From the NCBI GenBank assembly GCA_913055695.1, contig CAJXKF010000008.1, forward strand, positions 1-64,000: a stretch of 64,000 nucleotides of DNA. The letters are read 5' to 3'. Position 1 is the first letter of the stretch. Each line of letters opens with the position of its first letter. The DNA is from an uncultured Methylophaga sp. Lineage in GTDB: Bacteria > Pseudomonadota > Gammaproteobacteria > Nitrosococcales > Methylophagaceae. A model generated the notes under the pieces. That model made no database searches, had not been told where the DNA came from, and saw only the letters and a list, made by a program, of their open reading frames with translations. Positions 29,481-37,815 of the stretch are shown piece after piece. The translations under genes and the position numbers were made by a program.

Positions 29481-29822
29481 ATGAAATACAAACAGAACGC
29501 AATTTCAGATCCACAACCATCTATGGGTGTTGACGGTGTGGATGCGACCCTCGGCGATACCTTTGTCTCCGACAGCAAAGACAAAACCCTCTGCGCCGGT
29601 TTTTTCCATCTGAACAAAACCGACAAGCCATTGGTATACACCTATGATTACGAGGAAATGAAAGTCATCGTTGATGGTGAGTTTGTCATCACAGATGAAT
29701 CCGGTTACAAGGTTCACGCTAAAGTCGGTGACGTTTTCTTCTTTGGTGACGGTGAAACCATCACATTTGAAACGCCATCCCACGGCGTCGGTTTCTTTAC
29801 CGGTCAGCGTCAGCCTATCTGA
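29481..29822 (+). CDS. EutQ-like cupin protein
   Basis: A 113-residue single-domain cupin. Residues about 40-108 form the beta-barrel (VYTYDYEEMKVIVDGEFVITDESGYKVHAKVGDVFFFGDGETITFET), like the cupin of ethanolamine-utilisation protein EutQ, but without the usual metal-binding histidines in motif 1. GAGG lies before the ATG. No ethanolamine genes are nearby; the gene is preceded by a NarL-type site of the kind found at the dmm operon, which hints at a role in methylated-amine use. Biochemical role unknown. Confidence 0.8.
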   Translation: MKYKQNAISDPQPSMGVDGVDATLGDTFVSDSKDKTLCAGFFHLNKTDKPLVYTYDYEEMKVIVDGEFVITDESGYKVHAKVGDVFFFGDGETITFETPSHGVGFFTGQRQPI

Positions 29823-29860
29823 TCTGATTGACCAAGGCCTGCTCAGATCGAGTTCGCCAT

Positions 29861-29890
29861 AAAAAAACGGCCCGAATCGGGCCGTTTTTG
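29861..29890. terminator. Bidirectional terminator
   Basis: ACGGCCCG pairs with CGGGCCGT over a minimal loop, preceded by seven A and followed by a T run, between the convergent cupin and narL-like genes. Confidence 0.88.
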
Positions 29891-29903
29891 TTTTGTCTCT
29901 CGT

Positions 29904-30548
29904 TTATGACCTGGTTTTCTGCTGATGCCGCCAGACAGCAGCTTCGAGACGGCTGGTCAGGTTGAGTTTACGCAGCAGGTTTTTGATATGCACCTTGACG
30001 GTGGTATCACTGATGCCCAATCGACGGGCAATATTCTTGTTGTTCATACCTTCGGCCAGACATTCCAGGATCTCAGTTTCCCGCTCGGTCAGATTGACGT
30101 TCTCAGCGGTTTTGGATTCCGGCTCAAGCAAGGCGCGCTTCAGTACATCATTCAAGCATTCCTGTAACACCGTGACACCGCCAAAGGCTTTAAGCAGATT
30201 GGCACGCAGCTCTTCCGGTTCCATGTCTTTCAACAGATAACCATTGGCACCGGAGCGTAGAGCTTCCAGCAAGTCATCTTCAGCATCGGAGACCGTCAGC
30301 ACCACAATATGGGCCTTGGAACCAGCCTGTTTGAAACGGCGCAGGGTTTCCAGCCCATCCATGCCTTTCATATTCAAATCCAGCAGGATGATATCCGGCG
30401 CCAGCTCAGGCTCCAGTTCCAGTCCTTCAAGGCCTGACGCCGCTTCACCAACCACCTCAAAGACCGGATCATCGGAAATGATCTGTCTCACGCCTTTACG
30501 AAATAGCGGATGGTCGTCAATCAGCATGACTTTAATGGTTTCACTCAT
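29904..30548 (-). CDS. narL: NarL-like response regulator
   Basis: A 214-residue LuxR/NarL-family regulator. Receiver domain: acidic pair D11-D12, phospho-acceptor D57 (IILLDLNM), switch T84 (VVLTVSD) and K106 (YLLKDM). C-terminal GerE helix-turn-helix about 147-210 (LTERETEILECLAEGMNNKN). The recognition segment TTVKVHIKNLLRKLNLTSR matches E. coli NarL STVKVHVKHMLKKMKLKSR and keeps the Lys, Val and Lys that contact TACYYMT heptamers. It is 14 bp downstream of the sensor gene. Matching 7-2-7 sites precede several amine-related operons in this window, so the real regulon may be methylated-amine metabolism rather than nitrate respiration. Confidence 0.9.
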   Translation of the reverse strand: MSETIKVMLIDDHPLFRKGVRQIISDDPVFEVVGEAASGLEGLELEPELAPDIILLDLNMKGMDGLETLRRFKQAGSKAHIVVLTVSDAEDDLLEALRSGANGYLLKDMEPEELRANLLKAFGGVTVLQECLNDVLKRALLEPESKTAENVNLTERETEILECLAEGMNNKNIARRLGISDTTVKVHIKNLLRKLNLTSRLEAAVWRHQQKTRS

Positions 30549-30562
30549 GATTCTCTCTTCTT

Positions 30563-32416
30563 CTATTGTGCCAGTTTCGGGGTAAAGACCAGTCTGACAC
30601 GGGTCCCGCCATAGCGGCGGTTCATGACCTCTATCTCTCCCCCCAGATTATATGCCCGTTCTTTCATTATCGCCTGACCATGATGGTCATACGTCGGCGA
30701 AGCCGGTGTTAAGCCGACACCGTTATCATCAATAACCAGTTCCACTGCGCCGCTGCGTAACATGCGCATCAGTACCGAGACCGCACTGGCGCCGGAGTGA
30801 CGCACAATATTGGATAAGGCCTCACGCACCACATGCAGGATATGAAATTCCTCGTTGACCGTCAGCCGGCAGTTAATCAGGCGGTTATCGAGCGAAATGC
30901 GGATATCGGAACGCTGCGAGAACTCATCAATAGCGGCCTGTATCGCATAGCCCAGTCCACGCAGGTCCATGTGTACACGGAAGGTCGTGAGCAGTTCCCG
31001 CAGTTCACGGTAAGCATTATCCAGCCCTTCGCGCAGTTCCTTAATCGCATCGGCCTGTTTCACATCATCAAGGTGAGTCGACTGCAGACGTGCCACCTGG
31101 ATCTTCATGAAGGACAGCGACTGCGCCAGTGAATCATGCAGTTCACGGGCAATCGCCGAACGCTCTTCCAGTACCGCAAGGCGCCTGCCCTCTTCATCGT
31201 GACTCTGGTATTTGGCCACCATGGATAACAGGTTAGCGGTGATTTCCAGTACTTTAATTTCTGAATCCTCCAGCAGCCTGGAAGGCTCCATCTCAACCAG
31301 TAATACACCGATACCATTACTGGCGCTCGGGAAGGAAACCGCCAGACAAGCCACTTTCTGAGCTTCGCTGTTCTTCACCGTGAAATTCAGCATGCCTGCC
31401 GACAATAACTGGTCAAAACGCGCATTATCCATTGGGTTGGGCTTGTGATGGGAAAAGATGACCCGTTCTGAGGTGATGACCGCGGCATCATCGGTATAAA
31501 TCAGTGAGGCATTACTGAAGTTGAATACCCGCTCCAATGAATACAGCATCTTTAACAGGGTGCGCTCACTCATCACATCTTCACTGGCACTCTCAATAAA
31601 GCGCAACAGAAAATCCTGCGCCCGGATCAGGGTCTTGACCTGCTCACTGGTACGGTTAGCCCAGCTGATTTCAGCATCGGCGCCCTGGGCATGGGCAGTG
31701 ACTTCAGCAATACGGCTTTCAATCAGCGCAAACTCATCATCGCCGCTGCGACTGTCCGGGCTGTGTACCCGCTGATTGATAAAGCGCAGCATATTATCGA
31801 AACGTTCGACCAGCAGCTTGCGGGCAGAGATGGCAATCACCAGCGAGCAGCTGAAAACAAAGATCAGGCTGACCGACTGTAATAAACCGATGACTGAGCG
31901 TTTCACTTCACTGTCTCGTTGCAGGGCTTGATTCAGCTCATCATAGGATTCGGCAATGCGTTCAGCGAGTCGAAGCTGGGCGGTGAGGCGCATATTGTAA
32001 CCAGCGACCTGGTTGAAACTCGACTGCAATTGCTCAACCCGGTGCACAGCCTGTCGGATATCCGGGTTCTCCTGTTTCAGCATCCATTGCACATCCTTGT
32101 CATCCAGACGCAGGTAATTCTGCTGCATATCGCTGAATGTGCTGTTGGCTTCCTGCAGACTGACAGCATCGATAAAGGAAAGCTGACGGTGCCAGTAGAC
32201 CTTCTGTGTATTGACTTTGTCTATGGCTGCCTGGCTGGAAGGGATATAATCGAGGAGGAAAAAATTACTTGCCTGCATCAGCAGCACTGTCAGCAGCAAA
32301 CAGCCCAGTAACAATAGCAGTTTGGCATACAGGGTGCGCTGGCTGAAGCCGTTAATCAGCGCTGAGATTTGTCTGAAACGCGAAGGCATTCGCCGCGGCT
32401 TTTTCACTGTAATCAC
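30563..32416 (-). CDS. NarX-like sensor histidine kinase
   Basis: A 617-residue membrane kinase: helix 1 (about 30-55), periplasmic four-helix-type domain (about 57-172), helix 2 (about 174-198), HAMP-like linker, GAF-like domain (about 265-400), HisKA_3 box with H427 (ARELHDSLAQSLSF) and HATPase_c (HVVREALSNIVRHSGAS, DNGVGL, GQAIMKERAYNLGGEIEV). The layout is that of NarX/NarQ. The periplasmic first helix lacks the P-box pattern (INxAGxxRMQ) that senses nitrate, reading IDKVNTQKVYWHRQL instead, so the ligand may differ. A GTG start is used; it lies 15 bp from the divergent PAS gene. Confidence 0.88.
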   Translation of the reverse strand: MITVKKPRRMPSRFRQISALINGFSQRTLYAKLLLLLGCLLLTVLLMQASNFFLLDYIPSSQAAIDKVNTQKVYWHRQLSFIDAVSLQEANSTFSDMQQNYLRLDDKDVQWMLKQENPDIRQAVHRVEQLQSSFNQVAGYNMRLTAQLRLAERIAESYDELNQALQRDSEVKRSVIGLLQSVSLIFVFSCSLVIAISARKLLVERFDNMLRFINQRVHSPDSRSGDDEFALIESRIAEVTAHAQGADAEISWANRTSEQVKTLIRAQDFLLRFIESASEDVMSERTLLKMLYSLERVFNFSNASLIYTDDAAVITSERVIFSHHKPNPMDNARFDQLLSAGMLNFTVKNSEAQKVACLAVSFPSASNGIGVLLVEMEPSRLLEDSEIKVLEITANLLSMVAKYQSHDEEGRRLAVLEERSAIARELHDSLAQSLSFMKIQVARLQSTHLDDVKQADAIKELREGLDNAYRELRELLTTFRVHMDLRGLGYAIQAAIDEFSQRSDIRISLDNRLINCRLTVNEEFHILHVVREALSNIVRHSGASAVSVLMRMLRSGAVELVIDDNGVGLTPASPTYDHHGQAIMKERAYNLGGEIEVMNRRYGGTRVRLVFTPKLAQ

Positions 32417-32431
32417 ACTAGAGGCCTGACA

Positions 32432-33817
32432 ATGAGTTTAATTTTGTTTTCCATGGTGATGCTCAGTACCATTTTCATGCTGATCTTCGGTTTCTGGTGG
32501 GACAGCTCCGCCCCCTTTAAAGTCCATCTGGCGGTGCTGGCCACTGGCCTCGCCGCATTGATTTCCGTCATCATGGTTATCAGCATCTATCCCCGCTTGC
32601 AGCGCCGGCTCAAATTACAAACACCCAATCGGCTTGATAACCTGAACTGGGGCCAGGATATTTCCGCCAAGTTGTCTTCTCCCGCCGCTGTGATTGACGG
32701 CTTCAATATCAAATTCGCCAACAGCGCCTTTCTCAAGGAGCTGGGTCTGACCGGCATGTCCGAGTTTGTCAGTGATATGCCCCTGACCAATCTGGTGCAC
32801 CCCAGTAACCATGATCAACTCAATCAATTCATCAGCCAGCAGGAAGAGGATAACAACCGTACCCTGTCGCTGCGCATGCTCTACGTCGATGGTACGACAA
32901 TCCCGGTTCATATGTCATTGTCGCCACTCAACCGCGAACAGCAGCCGGATATGCATCTGCTGCAATTCTCACTGACCAGCGCCTCACGCCCGGTCAGTGA
33001 AAACGATGATGTCGAAGCGGCACAATGCCGCCTGCTACTGGAACGGATCGAGCAAATCGTGTTTCAGGTCAATGTTGATCTGGAACTGCTGTTCGTCAAT
33101 CCGGCCTGGCAGCGTTTGCTGGACTATACTCCGGATGAAACCATCGGTCGTGATCTGTTCCGCTTTATTCATCCCGAAGATGTGCCACTGGCTGAGGCAC
33201 GCCTGCACGCCTTGTCCGAAGGTAAACGCCAGCAGACCCAGTTTGAGCTGCGGCTGATTGCCAAAAACGGCATGTCGCAGTGGTGTGAAATCCGCGCCAC
33301 CACCACCTCCAGGCTCAAAGGTGAACGCAGCAGCGTCATCGGCACACTGACCGATATCAGCCGGATGAAACAGGCCTCTGAAGGCCTCAAGGCCAATGCC
33401 CGCAGCTCAACCGAAATGATCATGTCGCGGATTCCGGCCATGGTCTATCGCTGCAAAAATGACCGCAACTGGTCGCTGGAATATGTCAGCACCGGTAGCC
33501 TCGAAGTCACTGAATACCAGCCTTATGAACTGGTGCGCACGCCCAGCACATCCTATATGAGCCTGATTCATCCCGAAGATCAGTCAGGCTGCTGGGAATA
33601 TGTCCAGCAGCAGCTGGCCAAACAACAGGGCTTCCAGCTGATTTACCGGCTGATCACCCGCTCCGGAAAAACCAAATGGGTGTTTGAACAGGGCCGTGGC
33701 GTCTTTTCCGGTGCCAATGAACTGCTGTCACTGGAAGGTATCATCACCGATCTGCAATGTGATGATTATGAGCGCTTGAGAGAGGGACTCGATAATATGC
33801 TGTGTTCACTCAAATAA
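32432..33817 (+). CDS. Membrane PAS-domain protein without output domain
   Basis: A 461-residue protein; GAGG before the ATG at 32432 sets the start (an in-frame extension to 32369 overlaps the kinase gene). Two membrane helices (ILFSMVMLSTIFMLIFGFWW and LAVLATGLAALISVIMVISI) are followed by three PAS modules (about 80-195, 205-325 with a PAC GTLTDISRMK, and 335-455). No kinase, GGDEF, EAL, MCP or HTH domain follows, so it must signal by contact. Its divergent placement from the NarX-like kinase suggests an accessory sensor of that system, an inference from position. Confidence 0.8.
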   Translation: MSLILFSMVMLSTIFMLIFGFWWDSSAPFKVHLAVLATGLAALISVIMVISIYPRLQRRLKLQTPNRLDNLNWGQDISAKLSSPAAVIDGFNIKFANSAFLKELGLTGMSEFVSDMPLTNLVHPSNHDQLNQFISQQEEDNNRTLSLRMLYVDGTTIPVHMSLSPLNREQQPDMHLLQFSLTSASRPVSENDDVEAAQCRLLLERIEQIVFQVNVDLELLFVNPAWQRLLDYTPDETIGRDLFRFIHPEDVPLAEARLHALSEGKRQQTQFELRLIAKNGMSQWCEIRATTTSRLKGERSSVIGTLTDISRMKQASEGLKANARSSTEMIMSRIPAMVYRCKNDRNWSLEYVSTGSLEVTEYQPYELVRTPSTSYMSLIHPEDQSGCWEYVQQQLAKQQGFQLIYRLITRSGKTKWVFEQGRGVFSGANELLSLEGIITDLQCDDYERLREGLDNMLCSLK

Positions 33818-33844
33818 AAGCCCGGACAGCTTGGCTGCCCGGGC
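33812..33844 (-). terminator. Terminator of the dmm operon
   Basis: On the minus strand GCCCGGGCAGC pairs with GCTGTCCGGGC (one mismatch) across a 3-base loop, followed by TTTTATTT. It follows dmmA and also faces the convergent PAS gene. Confidence 0.75.
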
Positions 33845-33865
33845 CTGATTCAGCGTAAAAACAGT

Positions 33866-34918
33866 TTATTCCGGATGCGTGCCTAACTCCAGCTCAGTGC
33901 CATCATCCATCGGTGCCAGATGATCAATCACCATCTGCCGGTAGAAGTCGAGGCCTTTGTATTCGGACAAATCCGGATGCAGATTGGTCAATACGCGGCG
34001 CAGACGTTTAGCCCAGCGGGGATAAGTCGCCAGTTCATTCACACTGGCGAGATAACCGCGCACACTGAAAGCAATCGCATTGCTGCGTGGCAGCCGGAAC
34101 AAGGCCTGCAGTTCCACCCGCAGATGCACTTTGTCACCGACATTTTCCGGCGTCACCGAGACATTGTCCGGTCCCCACAGCGGGTAGTTTTCCGGTGACG
34201 TATCCAGGCGTGGATTGACCGTCATGGTCCAGTTAAGACGACGCACCGGGCTGCCATACTGCAAATGCAGCAGGTATTTCAGCGCGCGGTCAAAAATACC
34301 CAGCTCATTCGCCTGTGGTACGGGGCCATGCCATTCCTTGAAGGACATGCCGGCATCGAAGGCCATTGACCAGTCGGCCTGGCTGGTGACGATGCCCATA
34401 TCGGCAAACAGATCATCATCGCGCTGATCCAGAATGATCCAGTCGCCCTGCACCTGACGGCCGACAAATTCAAACGGCTGCATCGGCAGGGTTGATTCAT
34501 CACCGAACACAAACTTCTGGTCAATACCCAGCGGCTTGTTGATCCAGTGCCAGTTATCACCGTCTTTAGTGAGCTTGAATTGTTCAGGATAATCAGTCGA
34601 CAGGGAGTCCATCACCAGTTCGACCATATCCCACTGTGCATCCATCATATGCGGCAACGCGATATAACGGAGTGGATCATCTTCCAGCACCAGTGCGCGA
34701 TCGGCACATTCAGCGACATAATGCTCATCGACATCGATAGCATGTTCGAATACCGAACCCGGCGCACCGCCGTTATGCTGCTCAATATTGACGCTGTACA
34801 TATACTCGTCTTCAGCAAACGGGAACGGGAAACGGCGAATCGCTTCCGCAGAGTTGCTATAGGTATAGTCGTCGCGGAAAGTTTCTTGTTTAAATGCGAG
34901 ATTCTTAGCCATATTCAT
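33866..34918 (-). CDS. dmmA: Dimethylamine monooxygenase subunit DmmA (DUF3445, haem-dependent)
   Basis: A protein of about 350 residues of the DUF3445/HODM family (haem-dependent oxidative N-demethylase). Family features include RRFPFPFAEDEYMYSVNI near the start, LGIDQKFVFGDE, FEFVGRQVQGDWIILDQ and the LFRLPRSNAIAFSVRGYL segment. In Ruegeria and Methylocella, DmmA with DmmB and DmmC oxidises dimethylamine to monomethylamine and formaldehyde using NADPH and O2. GAGGAG before ATG 34918 sets the start. It is last in dmmD-dmmC-dmmB-dmmA; published operons are usually written dmmDABC, so this order is a variant. Confidence 0.88.
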   Translation of the reverse strand: MNMAKNLAFKQETFRDDYTYSNSAEAIRRFPFPFAEDEYMYSVNIEQHNGGAPGSVFEHAIDVDEHYVAECADRALVLEDDPLRYIALPHMMDAQWDMVELVMDSLSTDYPEQFKLTKDGDNWHWINKPLGIDQKFVFGDESTLPMQPFEFVGRQVQGDWIILDQRDDDLFADMGIVTSQADWSMAFDAGMSFKEWHGPVPQANELGIFDRALKYLLHLQYGSPVRRLNWTMTVNPRLDTSPENYPLWGPDNVSVTPENVGDKVHLRVELQALFRLPRSNAIAFSVRGYLASVNELATYPRWAKRLRRVLTNLHPDLSEYKGLDFYRQMVIDHLAPMDDGTELELGTHPE

Positions 34919-34928
34919 CACTTACTCC

Positions 34929-35882
34929 TCAAAGATTGACCACCAGTTTGGAGCATTTAGCCCGTGATACACATGGCATAATGCTTCTGCCTTCGGCCTT
35001 TTCATGGTCGGACAGGTAATGGTCGTTGTGCATAATCACGCCGTCGCAGGAAACCACTTCCAGCTCACAGCGACCGCAGGCACCGCCACGGCACAGAAAC
35101 GGTGGCTCGGCACCGGCCTCTTCCATCGCTTCCAGCATGCTCATATCACCCGGCACAGTGACTTCCATCCCGCTCAGCGCCAGTTCAACGGTGAACTCAT
35201 CCCCTGACGGTGGCGCGGTAAACTCTTCACTGTGGACATGGTTATCCGGCCAGCCCAGGTTTTTCGCATGCAGATGCAACGCCTTGACCATCGGTACCGG
35301 CCCACAGATATAGACATGGGTGCCCAGAGGCTGATGACTCAACAAATCGGGGATATCCAGTCGTTCGTCTTCACTGTCGACGTAGAAGTGAACACGATCA
35401 CCGCACATCTCCTGCAACTGTTCACGAAAAGCCGCATGTTCAGGTGAGCGGTAGGCATAGTGCAGTTCATAGTCATAACCCAAGCGGTTCAGATCCGAAA
35501 TCTGTGACATGAAGGGTGTGATACCGATACCGCCTGCAATCAGAATATGCCGGCGTCCCAGCTTGGAGATCGCAAACAGATTTGTCGGGTAGGTGATTTG
35601 CAGTGTGCTGCCGGGTTTAACCTGTTCATGCATGTAAACCGAACCACCGCGCGAGTTTTCCTGTTTACGAACTGAAATATGGTAGCTGTCGGTATTGGCG
35701 GTCGAGCCCATCAATGAATAGGGATTACGGTGAATGCGACCATTGATGTCCATTGATACAACCACGTGACTGCCACCGGAAAAACGCGGCAAGGGTTCGC
35801 CGTTTTCCTGGACCAGCGTGAAGTGCTTGACCACTTCAGTCACTTGTTCCACTTCAGCCACTTTCACATTTAATACACTCAT
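34929..35882 (-). CDS. dmmB: Dimethylamine monooxygenase reductase subunit DmmB
   Basis: A 317-residue ferredoxin reductase of the phthalate-dioxygenase-reductase type: flavin domain (HRNPYSLMGS), NAD(P)-binding domain (HILIAGGIGITPFMSQI, HVYICGPVPMV) and a C-terminal 2Fe-2S domain with CRGGACGRCELEV plus a distal Cys (SIMPCVSRA). It passes electrons from NAD(P)H to the haem subunit DmmA. It overlaps dmmC by 4 bp and precedes dmmA by 10 bp. Confidence 0.88.
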   Translation of the reverse strand: MSVLNVKVAEVEQVTEVVKHFTLVQENGEPLPRFSGGSHVVVSMDINGRIHRNPYSLMGSTANTDSYHISVRKQENSRGGSVYMHEQVKPGSTLQITYPTNLFAISKLGRRHILIAGGIGITPFMSQISDLNRLGYDYELHYAYRSPEHAAFREQLQEMCGDRVHFYVDSEDERLDIPDLLSHQPLGTHVYICGPVPMVKALHLHAKNLGWPDNHVHSEEFTAPPSGDEFTVELALSGMEVTVPGDMSMLEAMEEAGAEPPFLCRGGACGRCELEVVSCDGVIMHNDHYLSDHEKAEGRSIMPCVSRAKCSKLVVNL

Positions 35883-36481
35883 GGGTAAATCTCCTCTGCT
35901 GCCGGAATATTGCCCGGTTCCTCAGCATCCACCATGACGCCCATATAAGCGCCGAGACGGCGTGAGAAATGGTCGCGAACAAACAGGTGACGACCGCAGC
36001 CACTGCATTGATGAATACTGTGATGCACATCTTTGTCGGTTGTTTTGCAGTGAACGCAGTAAACTGATCTGGCAAGGGTGCCGCTCAGCTCTTTCTCGAC
36101 ATTGCGATCCTGCACGCCATAGACTTTCAGTTCCTCGATCACTGCCCAGATAAAGGCTTCGCTGCCTGCAACATAAAACTGTGTGCCCATCAGACAATCA
36201 GGTAATTGCTCCCTAAGTGCAGCCAGCACCGCTTCGCCTGACTCACACACCTGCAGACCTTCCGGTACCAGCTTGGTAATGATGTCAGCGTATTTTTTTG
36301 TTGCCGACGTGTCGTCGGCAAACAACAACTTGATTGGCTCACGGGGACACATCTGTTGAAATAATTTCAGTACTGCAATTCCCCCCTCGCCTTCGGCGAT
36401 GACAACATGGCCGGTCGCATGCTGCTTCCAGACCAGTGAGTCATAAAGGGGTTTGCTTCTGATCCAATATCCTCTTTCCAT
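35879..36481 (-). CDS. dmmC: Dimethylamine monooxygenase subunit DmmC
   Basis: A 200-residue protein; GAGG upstream of ATG 36481 sets the start (the frame runs open to 36601). The N-terminal part resembles the NAD-binding half of a ferredoxin reductase, and the C-terminus carries two CxxC pairs (VYCVHCKTT, HQCSGCGRHLF) that look like a zinc ribbon or rubredoxin-like metal site. This shape and location fit DmmC, the third component needed for dimethylamine monooxygenase activity. Its exact role is not established. Confidence 0.8.
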   Translation of the reverse strand: MERGYWIRSKPLYDSLVWKQHATGHVVIAEGEGGIAVLKLFQQMCPREPIKLLFADDTSATKKYADIITKLVPEGLQVCESGEAVLAALREQLPDCLMGTQFYVAGSEAFIWAVIEELKVYGVQDRNVEKELSGTLARSVYCVHCKTTDKDVHHSIHQCSGCGRHLFVRDHFSRRLGAYMGVMVDAEEPGNIPAAEEIYP

Positions 36482-36542
36482 CGCTTTTTCCTCATCTTGT
36501 TGCCCCTGCCACTTCCCTGTGACATGCCAGGCAGGGTGACTA

Positions 36543-37691
36543 CTATTGTTCGGGATGAGTACGCAGACGCATCGGGTCGTAGAAAGGTGTCTTGACGACA
36601 TGGGCCTTGACCGGCGTTTCGGCTGCCACTACCACCTGAGTGCCAAGTTGCGAGAACTCGGGTTTGAGATGCACCATGGCAATCGATTTCATCAGGTAAC
36701 GGCTGAAGCTGGCACTGGTGACTACGCCGATTTCTTTACCATCTTTGATGATTTTGGCGCCTGCCGGCATCGCTTCGCTGCTCTGACAGACCAGACCGGC
36801 CTGCTTGAAGCGTTCGCGGCCTTTCAGTTTCAGCAGCGCCTCTTTACCGACGTAATCGCCTTTTTTGTTCAGATCCACACACCAGTGCATATTGACTTCC
36901 CACGGTGTGGTGTCACCTTCCGGCATATCGAATGGATAGAACAATAAAGCGGCTTCAACCCGGGTCAGATCCAGCGATTCCCAGGAACCGGCCATAATGC
37001 CGTAGGCATGGCCTTTTTCCATGATGCTGTCCCAGATATGCACTGCATCTTCACCGCTGCAATACACTTCATAACCGCGCTCACCGGAATAACCGCCACG
37101 GGCGATAATCACATCACAGCCGAACAGTTTGGTTTCAACATGTTTGAAATAGGGCAGGCGGGCCAGATCAATACTGACTTCAGGGCCGAGAATATCCACC
37201 GATTTCGGTCCCTGCAGCGACAGGATGTGCACGTCAAAATCCTGCTCGATAGTGACATCGAGGCCTTCAGACAGTCTCGCCAGATTTTGCTGGGTACTGC
37301 CGCCACCATGAGAGATACGGTAGTGATCCTTGGCATCACAAATCAGCATGATGTCGTCAACCAGAGCACCCTCTTCGTTCACTTCAGCAGCCAGACGAGA
37401 AGTCCCCGGTTCCAGTTCCGTCACATCAATTGCCACCAGTTTATCCAGCACTTTCAGCGCGGCCGGACCGGTCACATTGAGAATATTGAGGGCTGAGACA
37501 TCATAAAGTGCCGCCCGGGTTCTCACTGCAATGACTTCATCATGCGGATCGCTATGGTAAAACTGCGGGATTGGCATGCCCCAGATGGACTCATCCAGCT
37601 TGGAACCAAGCTCGCGATGACGTTCATTGAGGACTGAATTACGGGTAATTGCCGCTTCAGCGGCTTCGGCTGGTTGGGTAGAATTGCTCAT
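36543..37691 (-). CDS. dmmD: GcvT-family tetrahydrofolate-dependent protein DmmD
   Basis: A 382-residue aminomethyltransferase (GcvT) family protein with VRTRAALYDVSALNILNVTGPAAL, a folate-binding core including GYSGERGYEVYC and the C-terminal barrel. In dmm operons this protein is proposed to move the C1 unit released from dimethylamine onto tetrahydrofolate, avoiding free formaldehyde. It is first in the operon, 62 bp before dmmC, and a palindromic NarL-type site sits 82 bp upstream. Confidence 0.87.
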   Translation of the reverse strand: MSNSTQPAEAAEAAITRNSVLNERHRELGSKLDESIWGMPIPQFYHSDPHDEVIAVRTRAALYDVSALNILNVTGPAALKVLDKLVAIDVTELEPGTSRLAAEVNEEGALVDDIMLICDAKDHYRISHGGGSTQQNLARLSEGLDVTIEQDFDVHILSLQGPKSVDILGPEVSIDLARLPYFKHVETKLFGCDVIIARGGYSGERGYEVYCSGEDAVHIWDSIMEKGHAYGIMAGSWESLDLTRVEAALLFYPFDMPEGDTTPWEVNMHWCVDLNKKGDYVGKEALLKLKGRERFKQAGLVCQSSEAMPAGAKIIKDGKEIGVVTSASFSRYLMKSIAMVHLKPEFSQLGTQVVVAAETPVKAHVVKTPFYDPMRLRTHPEQ

Positions 37692-37772
37692 GACACTGGC
37701 TCCGCTTTAATAACAGGAAGTTCATAAGCAAATTAACGCAATTAAAAGGGCTTCAAAATTCTCTTGATGGCG

Positions 37773-37788
37773 TACTCCCTTGGGAGTA
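37773..37788. promoter_or_regulatory. Perfect NarL-type 7-2-7 palindrome upstream of dmmD
   Basis: TACTCCC-TT-GGGAGTA is a perfect 16-bp inverted repeat. On the minus strand GAGAATT lies 10 bp after the site (also at the cupin and permease promoters), and TAATTT begins after exactly 37 bp as a -10-like hexamer. Confidence 0.65.
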
Positions 37789-37815
37789 AAAAATTCCCTC
37801 TGATGCCAGTAAAAA

